From contig JAQFVV010006256.1 in the NCBI GenBank assembly GCA_028023455.1, positions 2,356,001-2,420,000 on the forward strand: a stretch of DNA of 64,000 nt, in the 5' to 3' direction. Positions 12,437 to 25,499 of this stretch are shown one piece after another (the stretch's first letter is position 1; each line of letters begins with the position of its first letter). Both the position numbers and the translations under genes were made by a program. Under the pieces are notes generated by a model that saw only the letters and a program-made list of their open reading frames with translations, searched no databases and was not told where the DNA came from. Source of the DNA: Epiperipatus broadwayi (taxonomy: Eukaryota; Onychophora; Udeonychophora; Euonychophora; Peripatidae).

Positions 12437-13820
12437 AGAATAATTATCAAAAATTTACACATACATTGATTAGCATTTCATCCTGGAAACATATGTATAC
12501 ATAAATATAATATAGACAAATAAATATAAATAAGTGAATGTAAGACAATATATTAATATGTAACACAATGTCAATATAATATGATGCAGCTGAGATAAAT
12601 TTTATACTCATGTAAAATAAATAATAATAAGAAGAAACATTAATGACAATTGTGTAATACACTTATCTAGAAACTTTTATTATGAATTTTATGGTAGTTT
12701 TTAAATTTATAAATATTTATTGAACCCATAAAATCCATTGTACTATTCTAACACAATTGGCTTCCGAATATTTATTTCATCCAGGCAGTATTCTTCTTGA
12801 TATGTTTGTTACAGTTTTTTTTTGTTTAGAATATATAGTTTTAGTTTCCAAGAAATACATCGGCAAACAGCAGAGCACATGTCATCCAGTCAGGTAAGAC
12901 ATTCTTCCTATTATTTCAGAGTCATTATAGAAGTAACAATTAGAAAGCCACTTAGAATATTTTAGCACATATTAGAAAAAATTAACAAAAGAACTTTATA
13001 TTAAACATGATAAAATTAATTGTTATACACACAAAAAGTAATTTTGTACAACCACATTATCACTCCAACATTAAGGAGATTATAAATCCCTCTAGTTGTG
13101 AGTGCTGCCCTTTGCTAAAAATCTCCCTTGTTTATAGCTATTCATTATGTAATTCATTGACTGACAAATATCTCTAAAACAAAATTAAAAATTAATGATA
13201 TTCTGACATTAGGTTATCAGACATCAATAAAACAGTTCATATTTTGAAGGTCTTATCTGAATCTATACTTTACTTTAAAAAATAAACAATATGTCCATAT
13301 TTATGAAAATGTTATCTTAAATATCCATAGTTTTAAAAATGCTGTATTATCAGTCAATTTTAAAACAGAAAAAAACTTATATTATTATATTGATTGTATT
13401 TGTGTAACTATAACATGTAAATTGTGATTTTGAATTTAACAGTTAATTTAATTAGTTAAGTTAATTAATTAATAATTCATACATTTTATTATTTTATTTA
13501 TATTTGTGTTTAATGATTCAAAGCCATGCCAAAAGAAACATTTAAAGAAAGTATTATTTTAATCTAGAATTATAATATGAATATAAATTTCTAAAGCTAA
13601 AATATGAAAATAAAAGTGGCAATATTATGTTTTGTCTTGTATGTAATAATAAGTTTACTCTAACATTTGGAGAAAAAGAGACATCATAAAACATAAAAAA
13701 AAAACTCTTTAAAACATCAGAAGACTGAAAAAACAGCCAGTAATGTAAGTCTCTTGAAGTATTTCTTTTAAAACCACAGAAATAAAATCTGATAATTATA
13801 CTCATGTGCTAGAGAAGCTA
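12437..13820. other. AT-rich stretch, nothing recognised
   Basis: Short chance frames and low-complexity TTAATTAA text near 13440-13480. Nothing supported. Confidence 0.45.
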
Positions 13821-14463
13821 CATTTGATTCCCATAGAGTTTTGCATCTACAATGTTTTAAATCATCTGAATGTCAGTTTAAACTCATTTCAAACTTCTAC
13901 AATTTAAAAGATTCCAGTGCTAGAACAAAAACAGAAGCTATCACTAATAATGTAATCATAACTTTTATAATGAATAAAGTACAAAAAGAGTTAAATAATG
14001 CCAAATTTTGTTACTATATCTATAATACATCCAACAGATTAGATTAAAAATTTGTACTTGGGTTAACTACAACATTTATTCCACAAAATGCAATTTAAGT
14101 CCAGCTGATAATGTTTGATGAATTAACAGGCTTAAAATCAGACATTTTAACTAAACATGCAATTAAAACACTTAAATTTCATGGAAACAATTATATCTTA
14201 TTGTGCTGATAACACAAACACAAAGTTTGGAGGAGTGTGACAGAAAAAGTAAAAATAGTATTCAAAAAAATTTAAACAAAAATTAGCAGAAAATTTCTAG
14301 GTATTAATTGTTATGTCCATATTCCATAATTGTGTACAAAATGGTGTTGATAAACTAACTTTTGATACAGAAATGGTCATAATTAAAATATATAGATATT
14401 TCACAATTATATAATCAGAGAGGAGAAATTAAAAGAATTCTGCAAATTTATTAACATTGATGT

Positions 14464-14630
14464 TATATATATATAGCTCGCAAAACAAACTCTTAACAAG
14501 CTTTGTAGAATATCCCCAATCTCAGGCTGGTTTCGGCTACTAGCATCCTCAGTGAGGTGCTATATATAACATCTGTAAACACAAGCCTTATTAAATTAGG
14601 TCATGTGACTTCTGATTTGATTTTTTTTGT
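14464..14630 (-). mobile_element. Short hammerhead-bearing insertion in the hAT relic
   Basis: The insertion interrupts the hAT frame exactly. The sequence before it (TGCAAATTTATTAACATTGA, 14444-14463) reappears after it as TGTAATTTTATTAACACTGA (about 14631-14650), a 20 bp target duplication with a few changes. On the plus strand it ends in a T run, so read on the minus strand it starts with A's. Inside are inverted blocks GATGTTATATATA and TATATATAACATC, and between them a hammerhead-like core on the minus strand. The size and target duplication suggest RNA-mediated insertion. Confidence 0.7.
14510..14560 (-). ncRNA. Hammerhead ribozyme-like motif (degenerate)
   Basis: Minus strand order: CCTCA (14557-14553), core CTGAGGA (14552-14546; position 7 of the hammerhead core may be any base), stem II GCT-AGT-AGC, then GAAA (14534-14531), a 13-nt segment in the stem III position, then TGGGG (14518-14514), which re-pairs with CCTCA as stem I. 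Stem III is not well formed and the base pair next to the core in stem II is a mismatch, so this copy is probably inactive. The outer TATA-rich blocks pair and would extend stem I beyond an internal loop. Confidence 0.55.
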
Positions 14631-15600
14631 AATTTTATTAACACTGAATACAAGAAATTGTCACAGAGTACAATAAAATTTTTAAGTCTGTTATCAACAT
14701 TTCATCAGATTTTTTTAAATTGGGAAGGACTTAAATCTTTTTTCTATCTGAATCTGAGAATTTTTGTCTGAAATTAATAGAAGAGTTTTTTAAAAACCCA
14801 TTAAATGAGTGGTTAGTTTTATTTATTAATGGCAGCTTTCAAATTTTCCAAGAAATTATTGCTATTTTTCAAAAAAATAACATTTTTGGATAGAGGCTGC
14901 TTTAAAGAAATTAAAAATAAAATTAAAAGCCATAATAGATAATAAATTAATTCCTCAACTTTGCAAACAAAAAAAAAAAACTATAAACAAAGAAAATTTT
15001 GAAAATCATGTTTTAAGTTTTTATGAAAGTTGTATTTATTACTTTAAATGTGAGGAAGTAGTCTTAAAGGTGCAGAAAAATTTGTATGCATAAAAATAAA
15101 TCAAGATTTGAGCTTCAGTGGTCAGCCATTGAAGAATCAGCAGAATTGATTAATCCCTCCTGAAGAATCAGCTATTGATATAGACAAAACCTTTGATAAA
15201 ATTTCAGTTATAAAAATAGTATTGCAAGATTTAAAACAGAGAATTGAGCAAGTAAGCAGGAAAGAAGAAATATCAAATCTTTTAAGAATATTACTTCTAA
15301 TATTACTGATTTATGAGTTGAGGTATGCAAAATATTTCAAGCAAATGGAAGGGAATGTGGTAACTTCACAAAATTATTGAAATTCATTTTGTACTTACCA
15401 TGGTGCACAGTACCAGTTGAATGAGTTTTTTTCTATCATGAGAAATGTTTGGGGATGTTCAAAACAAATTGTTAGTAAAAATCCTAAACATCTATTACAA
15501 ATAAAAATAACTACACATATCAATTGTGCAGAATTCTATGAAATAATTAAAAATGATAAAGTTTTGTTACAAAAAAATACTTGAATGAAAAATATGACTA

Positions 15601-16983
15601 ACTAAAAAAATGAATAATTTTATTCAATTTGAAAATCAATATTTTTGACTGACATTTAAATATTATTTGGTTACAGAATATTATTGCAAAACATTCTAGA
15701 TCCTATTTATATTCAGTTTAACTATAAATATTTATTTAATCTGATGGTTCCAGCATCAGGAATGGTAAATCTCATTACAAAGTTTTTTATTTTTATTTTC
15801 CTGATGTCCATATTTTATGAATTGAAAATCTGTAACCCTATCTGACATTCTGTCTATGATGCCACTGTATTTAATTAAGACTGTAATCCAAAATTAAACT
15901 TATTGTATTTTAAAAACATGATAACATATTTTAGTTATTTTCTAAATAATCTCACAAAATGTACTTGTTTGAATTAACATCAAAAAATATAAAAATTCAA
16001 CATGACTTAACTTTGAAAAAGTACACCTTTTCAGTGTTTAATGTCTCCTTATTGAAATATGTACCTTTACTTTTTCTATTCCCTTTAAAATGATGTAAGA
16101 TTGATCTTTGTACTCTTACTGTTCATCTGGAATTTGAACTGAGACTTATTAAAGAAATAATTCCAACACCTATAATAATAATGATAATAAATATGCATCT
16201 CACTTTTTTATGCATTACTAATATGTTAATAAATTAAAGTGAGATGTTAAAAGTAACATGGAGTAATTAAAACATACTTTAAATATTGATCAATATTACA
16301 ATATAATGAATAAGAGAAATGACTAGCAAAAAAGCATATACAATTTATTATGTTAAATCTGTGATTCTAGTTGACTACAATTCCAAAATGTTCATATCTA
16401 AATTTAAAGCCAAATATATAATATACTTTACTAAAGATTTTGATGAGGATTACCTTAATGTTATATTTATGTTTTTGAAATTTTTAAAGTTATATTTACA
16501 GGATATAATAAATACTTAGTAAGAACTGAAAAAAGCAAAATATGAACTAAACGAAAATTTCAGTAGTTAGTGTGACAAAAAGCATTGGGTATATATAAAT
16601 ATTTTAGCTACTGAAAATAATATCAAGCTATTACAAGTAAAGAGATTGTGTAAGTTTGGAAATTAATATTGATTTAAAATAAAGCATTGCATAGCTTCTT
16701 TTATGTTTGGTAGTATTACTATTATTATTAACTTTACATTTGGGGACAATTTTAAATGAAATTTTAAATTTTTAAGTAACAATACAAATGTAGTTTTTGC
16801 AATCAAAGGGGTTATCTATATATTTTTAAAATTTACATATATGGGGTGTACAAAATTCATATTTAACAATTCATAAGTTTGTATTTCATCACCACCATCA
16901 ATTTACATTGTAAGAAAATAATAAAAAAAGTATATTTTATTTAAAAAAAAAAAAAGATTACAAACACACACACACATATATAT
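15601..16983. other. AT-rich stretch, nothing recognised
   Basis: No gene or element supported. A 66-codon chance frame at 16319-16519 has no recognised features. Confidence 0.45.
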
Positions 16984-17034
16984 TATAACGGTCTAAGAAA
17001 ATAGATCAGAGTAACGGGCACACATGCTGTTACA
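16984..17034. mobile_element. Tiny LTR-end-like remnant
   Basis: Fifty-one bases start with TATAACG and end with GGGCACACATGCTGTTACA, inside TA-rich flanks. Both ends resemble those of the 2.26 kb LTR at 33465-35728 (TATAACGA start, GTGCTCGTTACA end). It may be an internally deleted solo LTR, but the match is short. Confidence 0.35.
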
Positions 17035-17040
17035 ATATAT

Positions 17041-17475
17041 ATATCTCATTAAAAACCAGTCAACATTTAGGCAATCCCAATATCAATAACAATCAATAAT
17101 TTCAAACTAGTGTCAAGACAATCTTTTAACAGTAAAGATAGAATCCCACCTTTATTAATGGCTTAATATACTTATATAGACACTAAAGATTTCAACTTGA
17201 CCGCAGAGATTAAAATTATTGATACAAAGCAGCTTAAATAAACCTCTTTAAACAGGAAAATATAACATAATCTGAATGCAGATTAATAAATAGATAATTA
17301 TAACCCTACTAACTGCAATTACAAAATAAACCCAAAGTATTCCTTAAATAATAAGTGTAATAATGCTCAAGGCTAAATGGGGTTTGTAAGTAATCATTAA
17401 AAACCAGTCAACACTTAGACAATCCCAATATCAATAATAAACAATTTCTAACTGTTGTCAAGGCAACCCCCTTTA
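17041..17475 (-). repeat. Satellite-like ~350 bp unit, tandem (locus 1)
   Basis: The block ATTAAAAACCAGTCAACA starts at about 17048 and recurs at about 17396, a period of about 348 bp, followed each time by CAATCCCAATATCAATAA. The second copy is cut short by the next repeat family. The same family occurs in the other orientation at 25500-26250 and once at 47510-47690. No hammerhead core was found in it. Confidence 0.8.
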
Positions 17476-17479
17476 TTTT

Positions 17480-18290
17480 ATTTAAATATATTTTTTTTAG
17501 AAGTGAATTATTTTATTTTTGTTTAAAATGTTTGAATTACATATATAATATATATATAGAATGGACTTGAATTCACTTTCAAACTCCCTACAGTTAGTTA
17601 TACATTCGATATTATACAACCAATACACATGAGCACATACATGTAAAAAAGATAAATAATCTCCAATGTACATATTTTGTGCTGAAAGAACACTCATCAA
17701 TTGGTCCAGATCACCATCTCTCACCTATAAATATAATCACTTTTCAGTTTATATTAAGATAGCAAATACTCAAACTTTATTGGACAAGCTTTAATTTTCT
17801 CCACATTCCAACTCTTCAGGCATCCATATAACTGAAAATCTGATATATTCAAATGTAAGTATATTGTCTATACTGAAATTAATGTAATTAGAATGGATTT
17901 GAACTCAGATTTTCAAGATCCCTACAGTTATGCATTGTGTCTTATACTACTGATACACATGACCACATATATGTGAAAAATAAATATTATATATATATAT
18001 AATTCTGAACCAGCATCATCAGTTGGTCCAGATTATCATATCCCACACATATATACAATCAGTGCTCAGTTTAGGTTAAGATTGAAAATCTTCAAACTTC
18101 AATAGACAAGCTTCAATCTTCTCCAATATTGTAAATATGTGTGGGAGATGGTGATCTGGACCAACTGATGAATGCTGGTCCAGCATGAAATACAAATATT
18201 GAAGATCATTTATCTTTTTCATATGTATGTGGTCATGGGTATTGGGTTGTATAAAATGGAATGCATAGCTGTAGGGAGATTGAAAGCCTA
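17480..18290. repeat. ~320 bp repeat with hammerhead-like core (family 2)
   Basis: Two minus-oriented copies carry TTGGTCCAGAT at 17701 and 18023, a period of 322 bp. A third copy in plus orientation follows head-to-head from about 18120. Shared blocks include AGTTTATATTAAGATAGCAA, GACAAGCTT and CACATGACCACATA. Each copy carries a hammerhead-like core; the plus copy at 18150-18210 is best preserved, the first minus copy has TTGATGA and AAAA changes, and in the second a TA run has replaced the part after stem II. Confidence 0.8.
18150..18210 (+). ncRNA. Hammerhead ribozyme-like motif, family 2
   Basis: CTGATGA (18165-18171), stem II ATGCTG-GTC-CAGCAT (a perfect 6 bp stem), GAAA (18187-18190), then a short stem III position TACAAAT, then A (18198) in the place of the cleaved base (NUH = AUA), then TTGAAGATCA. 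The last segment pairs with the upstream strand TGATCT..CCAA (18151-18164) as stem I, with a 3-nt bulge and one mismatch. Three RNA stems around an intact core would not be expected by chance; sibling copies at 57120-57180 and 57715-57770 have TTGGAGATCA, which restores the mismatch. Confidence 0.6.
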
Positions 18291-19130
18291 ACTTTAAGCA
18301 AGTCATATATAATGTGACATTGCCTTTTAAAAAGCTTGCATTTACAAATATATAATATAGGGAGTGTTTCAATAGCTCAAACAAGCTCTTATTTAATAAG
18401 TGTGATAAGACAAAATATTTAAAACCCTCTAAAATATTCTTATCTCCAAACCAATTGGTTTTGAGTTTATGGATCACTTGAGTGAGGAGCTAGAATATTC
18501 AGACTAGATTTAAAATATTAACTCAAAACCCAGCACTTATTTAATATGTAACTATTGAGAAGAAAATCTGAAATTTTCAGACATAAAAATGACTTTAAAT
18601 CCAGCTATCTAACTCAAATAGCTATATGGGACTGAAACCCATTCAGATATATCATATATTATTAGCCTTAGCATTGTCAAACCCTAAAGGTACACTCCCT
18701 ATATTTGGTAAATACAAGCTTTTTAAAAGCAATGTCACATTATATATGACTTGCTTTATTGATTATTCTAATTTTACCTTTAAGGTTTTGGCAATGCTAA
18801 AGCTAATAATATATGGCAGATTTGAATTTGGTTCAGTCCAATATAGCTATTTGAGTTGAATATCTGGATTTAAAGACATTTTTATGTCTGAAAATTTCAG
18901 ATTTTCTTCTCAATAGTTACATATTAAATAAGTGCTGGTTTTTGAATTGATATTTTAGATGTAGTGTCTGAATGTTCTAGCTCCTCACTGAGGTGAGCCA
19001 TAAACTCAAAAACAATTGGCCTGGAGATAAGTATTCTAGACTGAGATTTTAAATATTTTCTCTTACTGCACGTATTAAATAAGAGCTTGTTTGAGCTATT
19101 GGTATGCTCTCTATATTATATATATTGTAA
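18290..19130. repeat. Compound inverted repeat A-B-A'-B' (family 3)
   Basis: Segment A (18296-18360) is the reverse complement of A' (18700-18762): compare AAGTCATATATAATGTGACA with CACATTATATATGACTT. Segment B (18361-18690) is the reverse complement of B' (18775-19125): compare AATAGCTCAAACAAGCTC with GAGCTTGTTTGAGCTATT. Simple inversion would give B'A', so the right half is circularly permuted. Read on the minus strand, B holds AGCTCCTCACTCAAGTGA, stem-like text, AAAACCAATTGGTTTGGAGA; B' holds AGCTCCTCACTGAGGTGAGC and AACAATTGGCCTGGAGATA on plus, a decayed hammerhead layout. Confidence 0.75.
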
Positions 19131-22100
19131 TGGAAAATAAATTCACTCCAATGGTTGGGAGCTAATTGTAATGGACAACTCTCATTGCAATGTATCTCAG
19201 GTCTTGACTTATTTGATCAAAGTCCTGAGTTGGGAAGCCAATTGTAATGGAAAGTATACCTATAACAGAAAATAAGTTAGCTCAATTGTTGAATGTCAAT
19301 TGCATAGACTGGATTGATGTTAAACCCTTATTTAATGATCCTACAGATTTGGGCAGGAATTATAATAAATTGCATCCATGCATCAGAAGATAAATATTTT
19401 GCTTGAGTAAATATGGTTTAATCATTGATTATATTGCTTATCTGACTAGCTATGCATAAAATATACCTGGATACCAAAGAACAATAACAATAAAGATAGT
19501 AAATGATTTACTCTCAGGATTAATTAACTTGATCAGGGTTTAATTATTCACCAAAATAGATCTTGGAAACAAAGGAAATTTTATTGGATCCAACTTATAT
19601 TTGCAAATAAGGATTATATGTAAAACAATATTCTAATTAATGATGGCTTATATAAATGATTATGAAATTGAGTATTAGCAAAACACAAAATTATCACTCA
19701 AGTGATTGTAAGTCTCAAGCGTTACCTACTGAACTTTGTCTGAAAAGAAAAAAATTAATTTCAAATAAATCACAAAGTCATTTCATTGTAACAAATGGTA
19801 TATGCGTTCTTTTAAAATAGCAATAATTATAATAAACACCTACAATATCTTGTTTACCTTTCAAGTTTTCATTTTAATTCAATATAATCTAAATTAACAG
19901 TAGGTAATAGCAATAGGTATGGAATGACGTTTGTGTCTGCATAAGAATCATTTATTATTTAACGCACAAAAGATGTAATAAAGGAGAAATGATGCAATCA
20001 TAATAACTTCTTAAATTAATAATTTAGAATCATTGATATGTTTTTCAAGGTTAGATTATTTAACCGAAAAAAAAATTGTCGTCTTTTCCCACTGTGTTGA
20101 ATACTTATCTGTTCATTTTCGACTACAAACTATACTTCTCTTTTGTATTACAAATACTCTTTATATCTATTATTCTTCTATCATGGCCCATAAATTCAAT
20201 ATCTTTTTTATATCTTTATTAACTCTAAGATTTCAACAAATATTTATCACAAACTATATAACCCCTAGTACATGAAACTTTTGTGGATAAAATATATATA
20301 TATATAGAAACAACTCCTATCTCATATGGGAGGAAATATGCATCTACAACACAGACATCAAATATCCAAGGCATAACCTACTCTTTTAAAACATATCTAA
20401 AGATGAGATTATGGATTAAATTCTGAAAAAAAATAATTAAAAGATAATAAATTTGTAAACACAATATAATACATTATGTCTATATTTATAAATGATCCCC
20501 ACACAAACAAACGACAATCAATGTAATTTCCAGCCTGTATTACGTACAACAGATACATAACATGCATATATAATATGTTTAAATTAAACAGTATGTATTG
20601 TATTGACAAATAATATCTATTATATATGATATAGTCTTAATAAGTTGAGGTTTAAAATCGGTTTATTTATATAAGGTACTTATATAAGATTTAAGAATTA
20701 AAGTTACAACAACAACAAAAATTTAACGATAAGTGACTTCTAGAAGTTTTATTATTGATACAAATAAATGCAAAACTTACTAACAATTTAGTTATATTAT
20801 GAATGGCTATATATATATGTCACATATGAATTACAATAAATAGAAAAAATTAGCACTCCATGAAAATTAACATGTTTTTTTTTTTAAAAAAAAAAACATA
20901 ACGACTGACTGAACTTCAAACTAGTTTACATAAGTATAAATATTTAACTCTAAGATCAATCTCATAAAAAGAAAAAAAAATCAAATCTATTTACCATTTA
21001 ATCTTCTTTACCATTTCTTCATTCCAAAGTTCAGTAACTGTTCAATGTGTTTTATCCATTCCGATGTGGGTTAAGATAACATGCACAATAATTTAAATTG
21101 ACAGATGCATGAATTTATGAGCCTTTAGTTTTATACATGATTAACTAGTAATAATTTTCCTTTTTATTATTATCCAGGTCAAGTTATGACTGATCAGGTA
21201 AAATGATACATCGATTTGACTATTTAACTTAAATGTTTATTTTGGATGCTGTAGCTATTCATTCCATTGGTTTTCTATTCCCAAATACCTGCTTAATTTT
21301 CATAATTTTCAAATAGATGTTATAATGAAATAGGACATGATAGAGGTTGAACCCTAAATCATAAAGTTATTCTTTCAGCCTGCCATTCTAATGATGTTTC
21401 AAATCCAATAAATGTTGCATTTATGCAAAGAAGATTGTGGAGAGAAGATAATGACAAAGTTTATACTTTCTTTTTTTTAAATGGCAATTATCAATCCTTG
21501 TTGCATTGTTTAGCTAAGTCTTTCACAAGCTGTTTATTCAATATTTTTATTTTTACAATTGTTGATCTTTAAATATCAAAATAAAATTACATATAAAAAT
21601 ATGCTTTACAGTTACAATAAAAAAAATACACCAACAAATAAGTAATAAATAAAAAGATCACATCACAAATAATTAAAAAAAATGATGTAAACACATCTAG
21701 TAATTTTATATGCCATTATTTTAATTATTAATATTAATAAAGGCAAATACTTTAATATAAATCAATATCGTCGTAAAACGTACATCACACGTATATAAAA
21801 ATCATCATAATATTACCACTGCCATTTTCAAATCCCACAATCATAAACAAATGCATATATCAAAAAAAAAAAAATGAAATAAATAACAATAATAACAATT
21901 AACAACAACAACAACCTATATACAAACTCCCATATCAAAGCTAAATCAAAGATTTTCTGTCTCTTTTTTTTTAAACAACAATGATACTAAAGATAGAAAG
22001 GGTAGATCTTTCCATCATTTACAACATATATAAGGAATATCTTATTGGCTAATTGTTACAATAAAATAATCATAAATAAATCTTAATTCAGATCCAAAAC

Positions 22101-23677
22101 AATAATAATAATATTAAAAAACTAAAGAAGTAAAAATCATTTTCATTAGAACATATATTCCTTATATAAAATGAACTACAAACAGTACTGGATATTGTCT
22201 GAAATGTTATAACATAAGAACTACAAATTAAAAAATATATATTCTCTTCAAATCTAAGAATAACTTTTCTTGAGAGCCAGGGAGCTTTTGAAATCTAATA
22301 TAGAGTTTGGAAGCTTATACTATATTAATAATATAGATATGAATAATGATTGCAAGTGTTGAGGAATGAATATCATAATTATAGTAAAGTAGTAATCATC
22401 ATTCTTTCTTTATGTTATAGATTTAGGTCATAAATATCAGGTCCTAATCCAGATGTGATATTTTTTTACCAAATAACAATCAGAGAAGTCAATTAAGAAG
22501 ACAAATTTTATCAAAAAATATGATGATATATGTAAATTATTTTCCTTATTGAAATTTTTTTAAAGTTCTTTTAATCAGACAACCTGTTGAATTTATTGTC
22601 ACCCCCCTCCCTCTACCTTCAAATTTTAAATATTTCTATTTTTGTTTTGATTGGATGAATTTTTTTGTTTTAAGTATTGTTGCTAGTTGTGCTTCTATAA
22701 TGGCTTTTAAAATAACATTCTTTATAATGGTCTTGGTAAGTATTTACATTGATGAAGTCAAAAATATATCTTTTATATCTGTTGCCCATGAAAATCTTTT
22801 TAATCCATACACACATATATGCAGGCAGATGTTTGCGTTAATAATGTATATTATATAGGATATACACAATATTATCTGCAATATTATCTGAGAATTTTAT
22901 AACATTTTGATTTATAAGTGCCAAATTTGTAGAGTTTATTGTTTATACAAAGATGTGAAATCAAATGGAATGATATAGTAGCTTCATTTTTATTAATTAT
23001 TAATATTATAATTACATTATTTCATCCAACTTTTCTGCAATAATATAGTTTCCCCCCAAAAAATCTATACTTTTATTTACTTTTTAAAACATCTCATTTT
23101 ATGGAGCTTTTTTTATTTTCACCGATTACATTTTATATATGCACTGTTTTTTTATTTAATATACTTGGCATTTCAAGCACTGTTTTTATTATAGATATTA
23201 TTTTTTGTTTATTATATCAATATAGTTTTTTATACAATTCTTTCGTATGCTACATTATATCACTTCCCATTTTAATAATTTATCAACTTTTCTTTTATTA
23301 CTGAAATATTTTTTCCTTCTTAATATTAAAATTCTGTTTTATAATACACTTTTTTTATTGCATATAATTTCTTGTTCAGTCAAAATATATGACTTCTTAT
23401 TTATTTCATTCAAGTTTGAAGAATATTCAAGATCTGTTAATATTTTTAAATGAATAATAAAACCTATTATTATTATTATTATTGAAATAAATCTGAAAAT
23501 TATGTATTTCTTAATAGTTATTGTGCTCTAGCTTGACATCAATACATAAAATATATTTTATTAATTGATAATTACTTTCTATTAATTATATTACTGTCTT
23601 TATATATATATATATTCTAATAATCAAAATATACTCAATCTTCACTATCTGTCATTTGAATGGGAAAAAAATATAAT
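19131..23677. other. AT-rich stretch with little structure
   Basis: Near 19150-19250 the block AATTGTAATGGA recurs with AGTCCTGAG-type text, hinting at a small decayed duplication. A T11A11 palindrome lies at about 20870-20898. Otherwise only chance hydrophobic frames (20033-20275, 22655-22858, 23101-23453) without motifs. Confidence 0.45.
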
Positions 23678-23690
23678 CCCCCCCCCCCCC
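23678..23690. repeat. Poly-C tract
   Basis: Thirteen C's in a row in a strongly AT-rich setting; a second poly-C of about ten lies at 37348-37357. Confidence 0.9.
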
Positions 23691-25490
23691 AGAAATTCCT
23701 AAAGTCTTTACTTTCTTTTATTTCAATCTCTATATCTAAATTTACTTATTATTTTTAGTCATGTTTTAATTCCAGAATCCCCATGAAAACATTCAGTACA
23801 TCCACAAATAAAAATTCTCTACATTTTTTTTTTTACCAAAATGAAAACTTATTGGGAAATAAATTCCAATTTTCTGCAGTATGGCTTTTTCATTTAATTA
23901 CATAAACAATCTTGATGCTCTGTCTGAAATACCAAAAATATTCATGTCATTGTTTTTGGAAATCAATTATCATATTTTCTTCTAACTTTGCAAAGAAAAG
24001 CAGTAGGTACTATCTCAGTTACCAGTTCACATAATTTTCTTTGCAGAAATGAAATCTACAGTTGTGATTCAAAAATAAAAAAATACCAATTGTTACATTC
24101 TGGTGATTTTTATGGACTTTGAGATATAAGGATCATAATTTATTTTTATCTGCCATTGCATGCAAATATTAAAAAAGACACATGATCCTGCCCACAAAAA
24201 ACCTATTGATGTTTGAGTAAGAAAGTCATCATGTTTTAAACTCAAAGATAAAGCCAATAATTTTCTATGTTTGACTACTATTATATGTCAAATAAATAGC
24301 CATATAGTTATAGCAATTCTAAAGCAAACAATGTATTGAATGCAATTAAATAATTACTGCCTTGAGTACATTTTTGCAATTTAGATATTAAATAAATATA
24401 TTCAGAAAATTAATATGTTTTTATTATATTAATTTTTGAAGTGGAAAGAAAAAGATATTATAGTTTTTAGTAAATTTCATTGTTGTTATTTTTAAAATTA
24501 TTAATATTATTTTAAATTTTAAACTGAACTAATTAAATTGTAATGACGATTTTTTAAGTTTGTATTTTTGTCATTATAAAAATCATTTATATCAATTATT
24601 ATCAAAAATATTAACTACGATAAACTAATCTAATAGTTTTAATAAAATATTTAAAATAAAAATGAATAAAACTGAGTTATTAAATAGTAAATAATGTTTT
24701 TTTTCTTTTCTAATCAAATTGATAAAAAAAAAAGTTAACTTTTCTTAAGTTCAGGAAATAAGATAACTATTGATTATTTTACAAATTAATATTAATATAG
24801 CATTAAACTTAATTAAAATAATCAAATTTGCAAATATAATTATTTATTTATTTTCTTTTTTAAAAAGTAATGATTTTTTTCTCTTGTAAATGTTTGATTT
24901 TTTTTTGTAATTTAATGCAGAAAAGGAAATTATTTTTTAAATGTGATTTTATGAAAATTAAAATATTTAGTGCTTATGAATTGCTGCATTTTTATATATA
25001 AAGTCAATGCCTAAAAATATTATAAGTTTGCCATCTATAACACTAAATGGTAAATAACATTTCAAATTAGATTTTGCAAATTGTTTATCTAAATGGTTAT
25101 TGAAATGTTAAACATAAATCAAAGTCACGTAGAACCAGGGTCAAAAAGCCCCATTTTCTCATCAGTTTTTTTAGCTTGACAACGATCTTTAAACTACACA
25201 CAGGTGTACAAGACACATACATATATGTTATAAAATTATATTTTTATTGTTTTTTGTTTACTAATGTTATTTTACATTAAAAATAATGACAATTATAATA
25301 AAACAGAACTTAGAATAAACTTTTTTAATCTTTAGAAATTTTATCTAATTAAAACAATAGTTTCAATATAAGTTAAAAAACAAACAATAATATAAGTTTT
25401 GTGCTGATTGAAATTTTACTTAAAAAAAATAATGACTATATTGACATTAACATATTAATTATTTATATAATTTATTTAAACAAAAATAAA
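23691..25490. other. AT-rich stretch, nothing recognised
   Basis: No gene, RNA gene or transposon motif could be seen. Confidence 0.5.
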
Positions 25491-25499
25491 AAGGTTTAT

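Larger units (their letters stand above)
13830..15600 (+). pseudogene. hAT-superfamily transposase relic
   Basis: The longest clean part (13841-14047) reads FKSSECQFKLISNFYN, SSARTKTEAITNNVI and, around the first catalytic region, YNTSNRLDLKI in place of the usual TDASN segment. Downstream CADNTNTKFGGV (near 14200-14235) matches the CADNTNTNFGG block of hAT transposases of the SCAND3/ZMYM-like group. IFHNCVQNGVDKL (near 14320-14360) follows. The C-terminal dimerisation segment appears near 15400-15550 as QLNEFFSIMRNVWG and INCAEFYEIIK. The catalytic frame is broken by many shifts and stops and by a 167 bp insertion at 14464-14630. Function is lost; terminal inverted repeats were not found. 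Confidence 0.75.
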
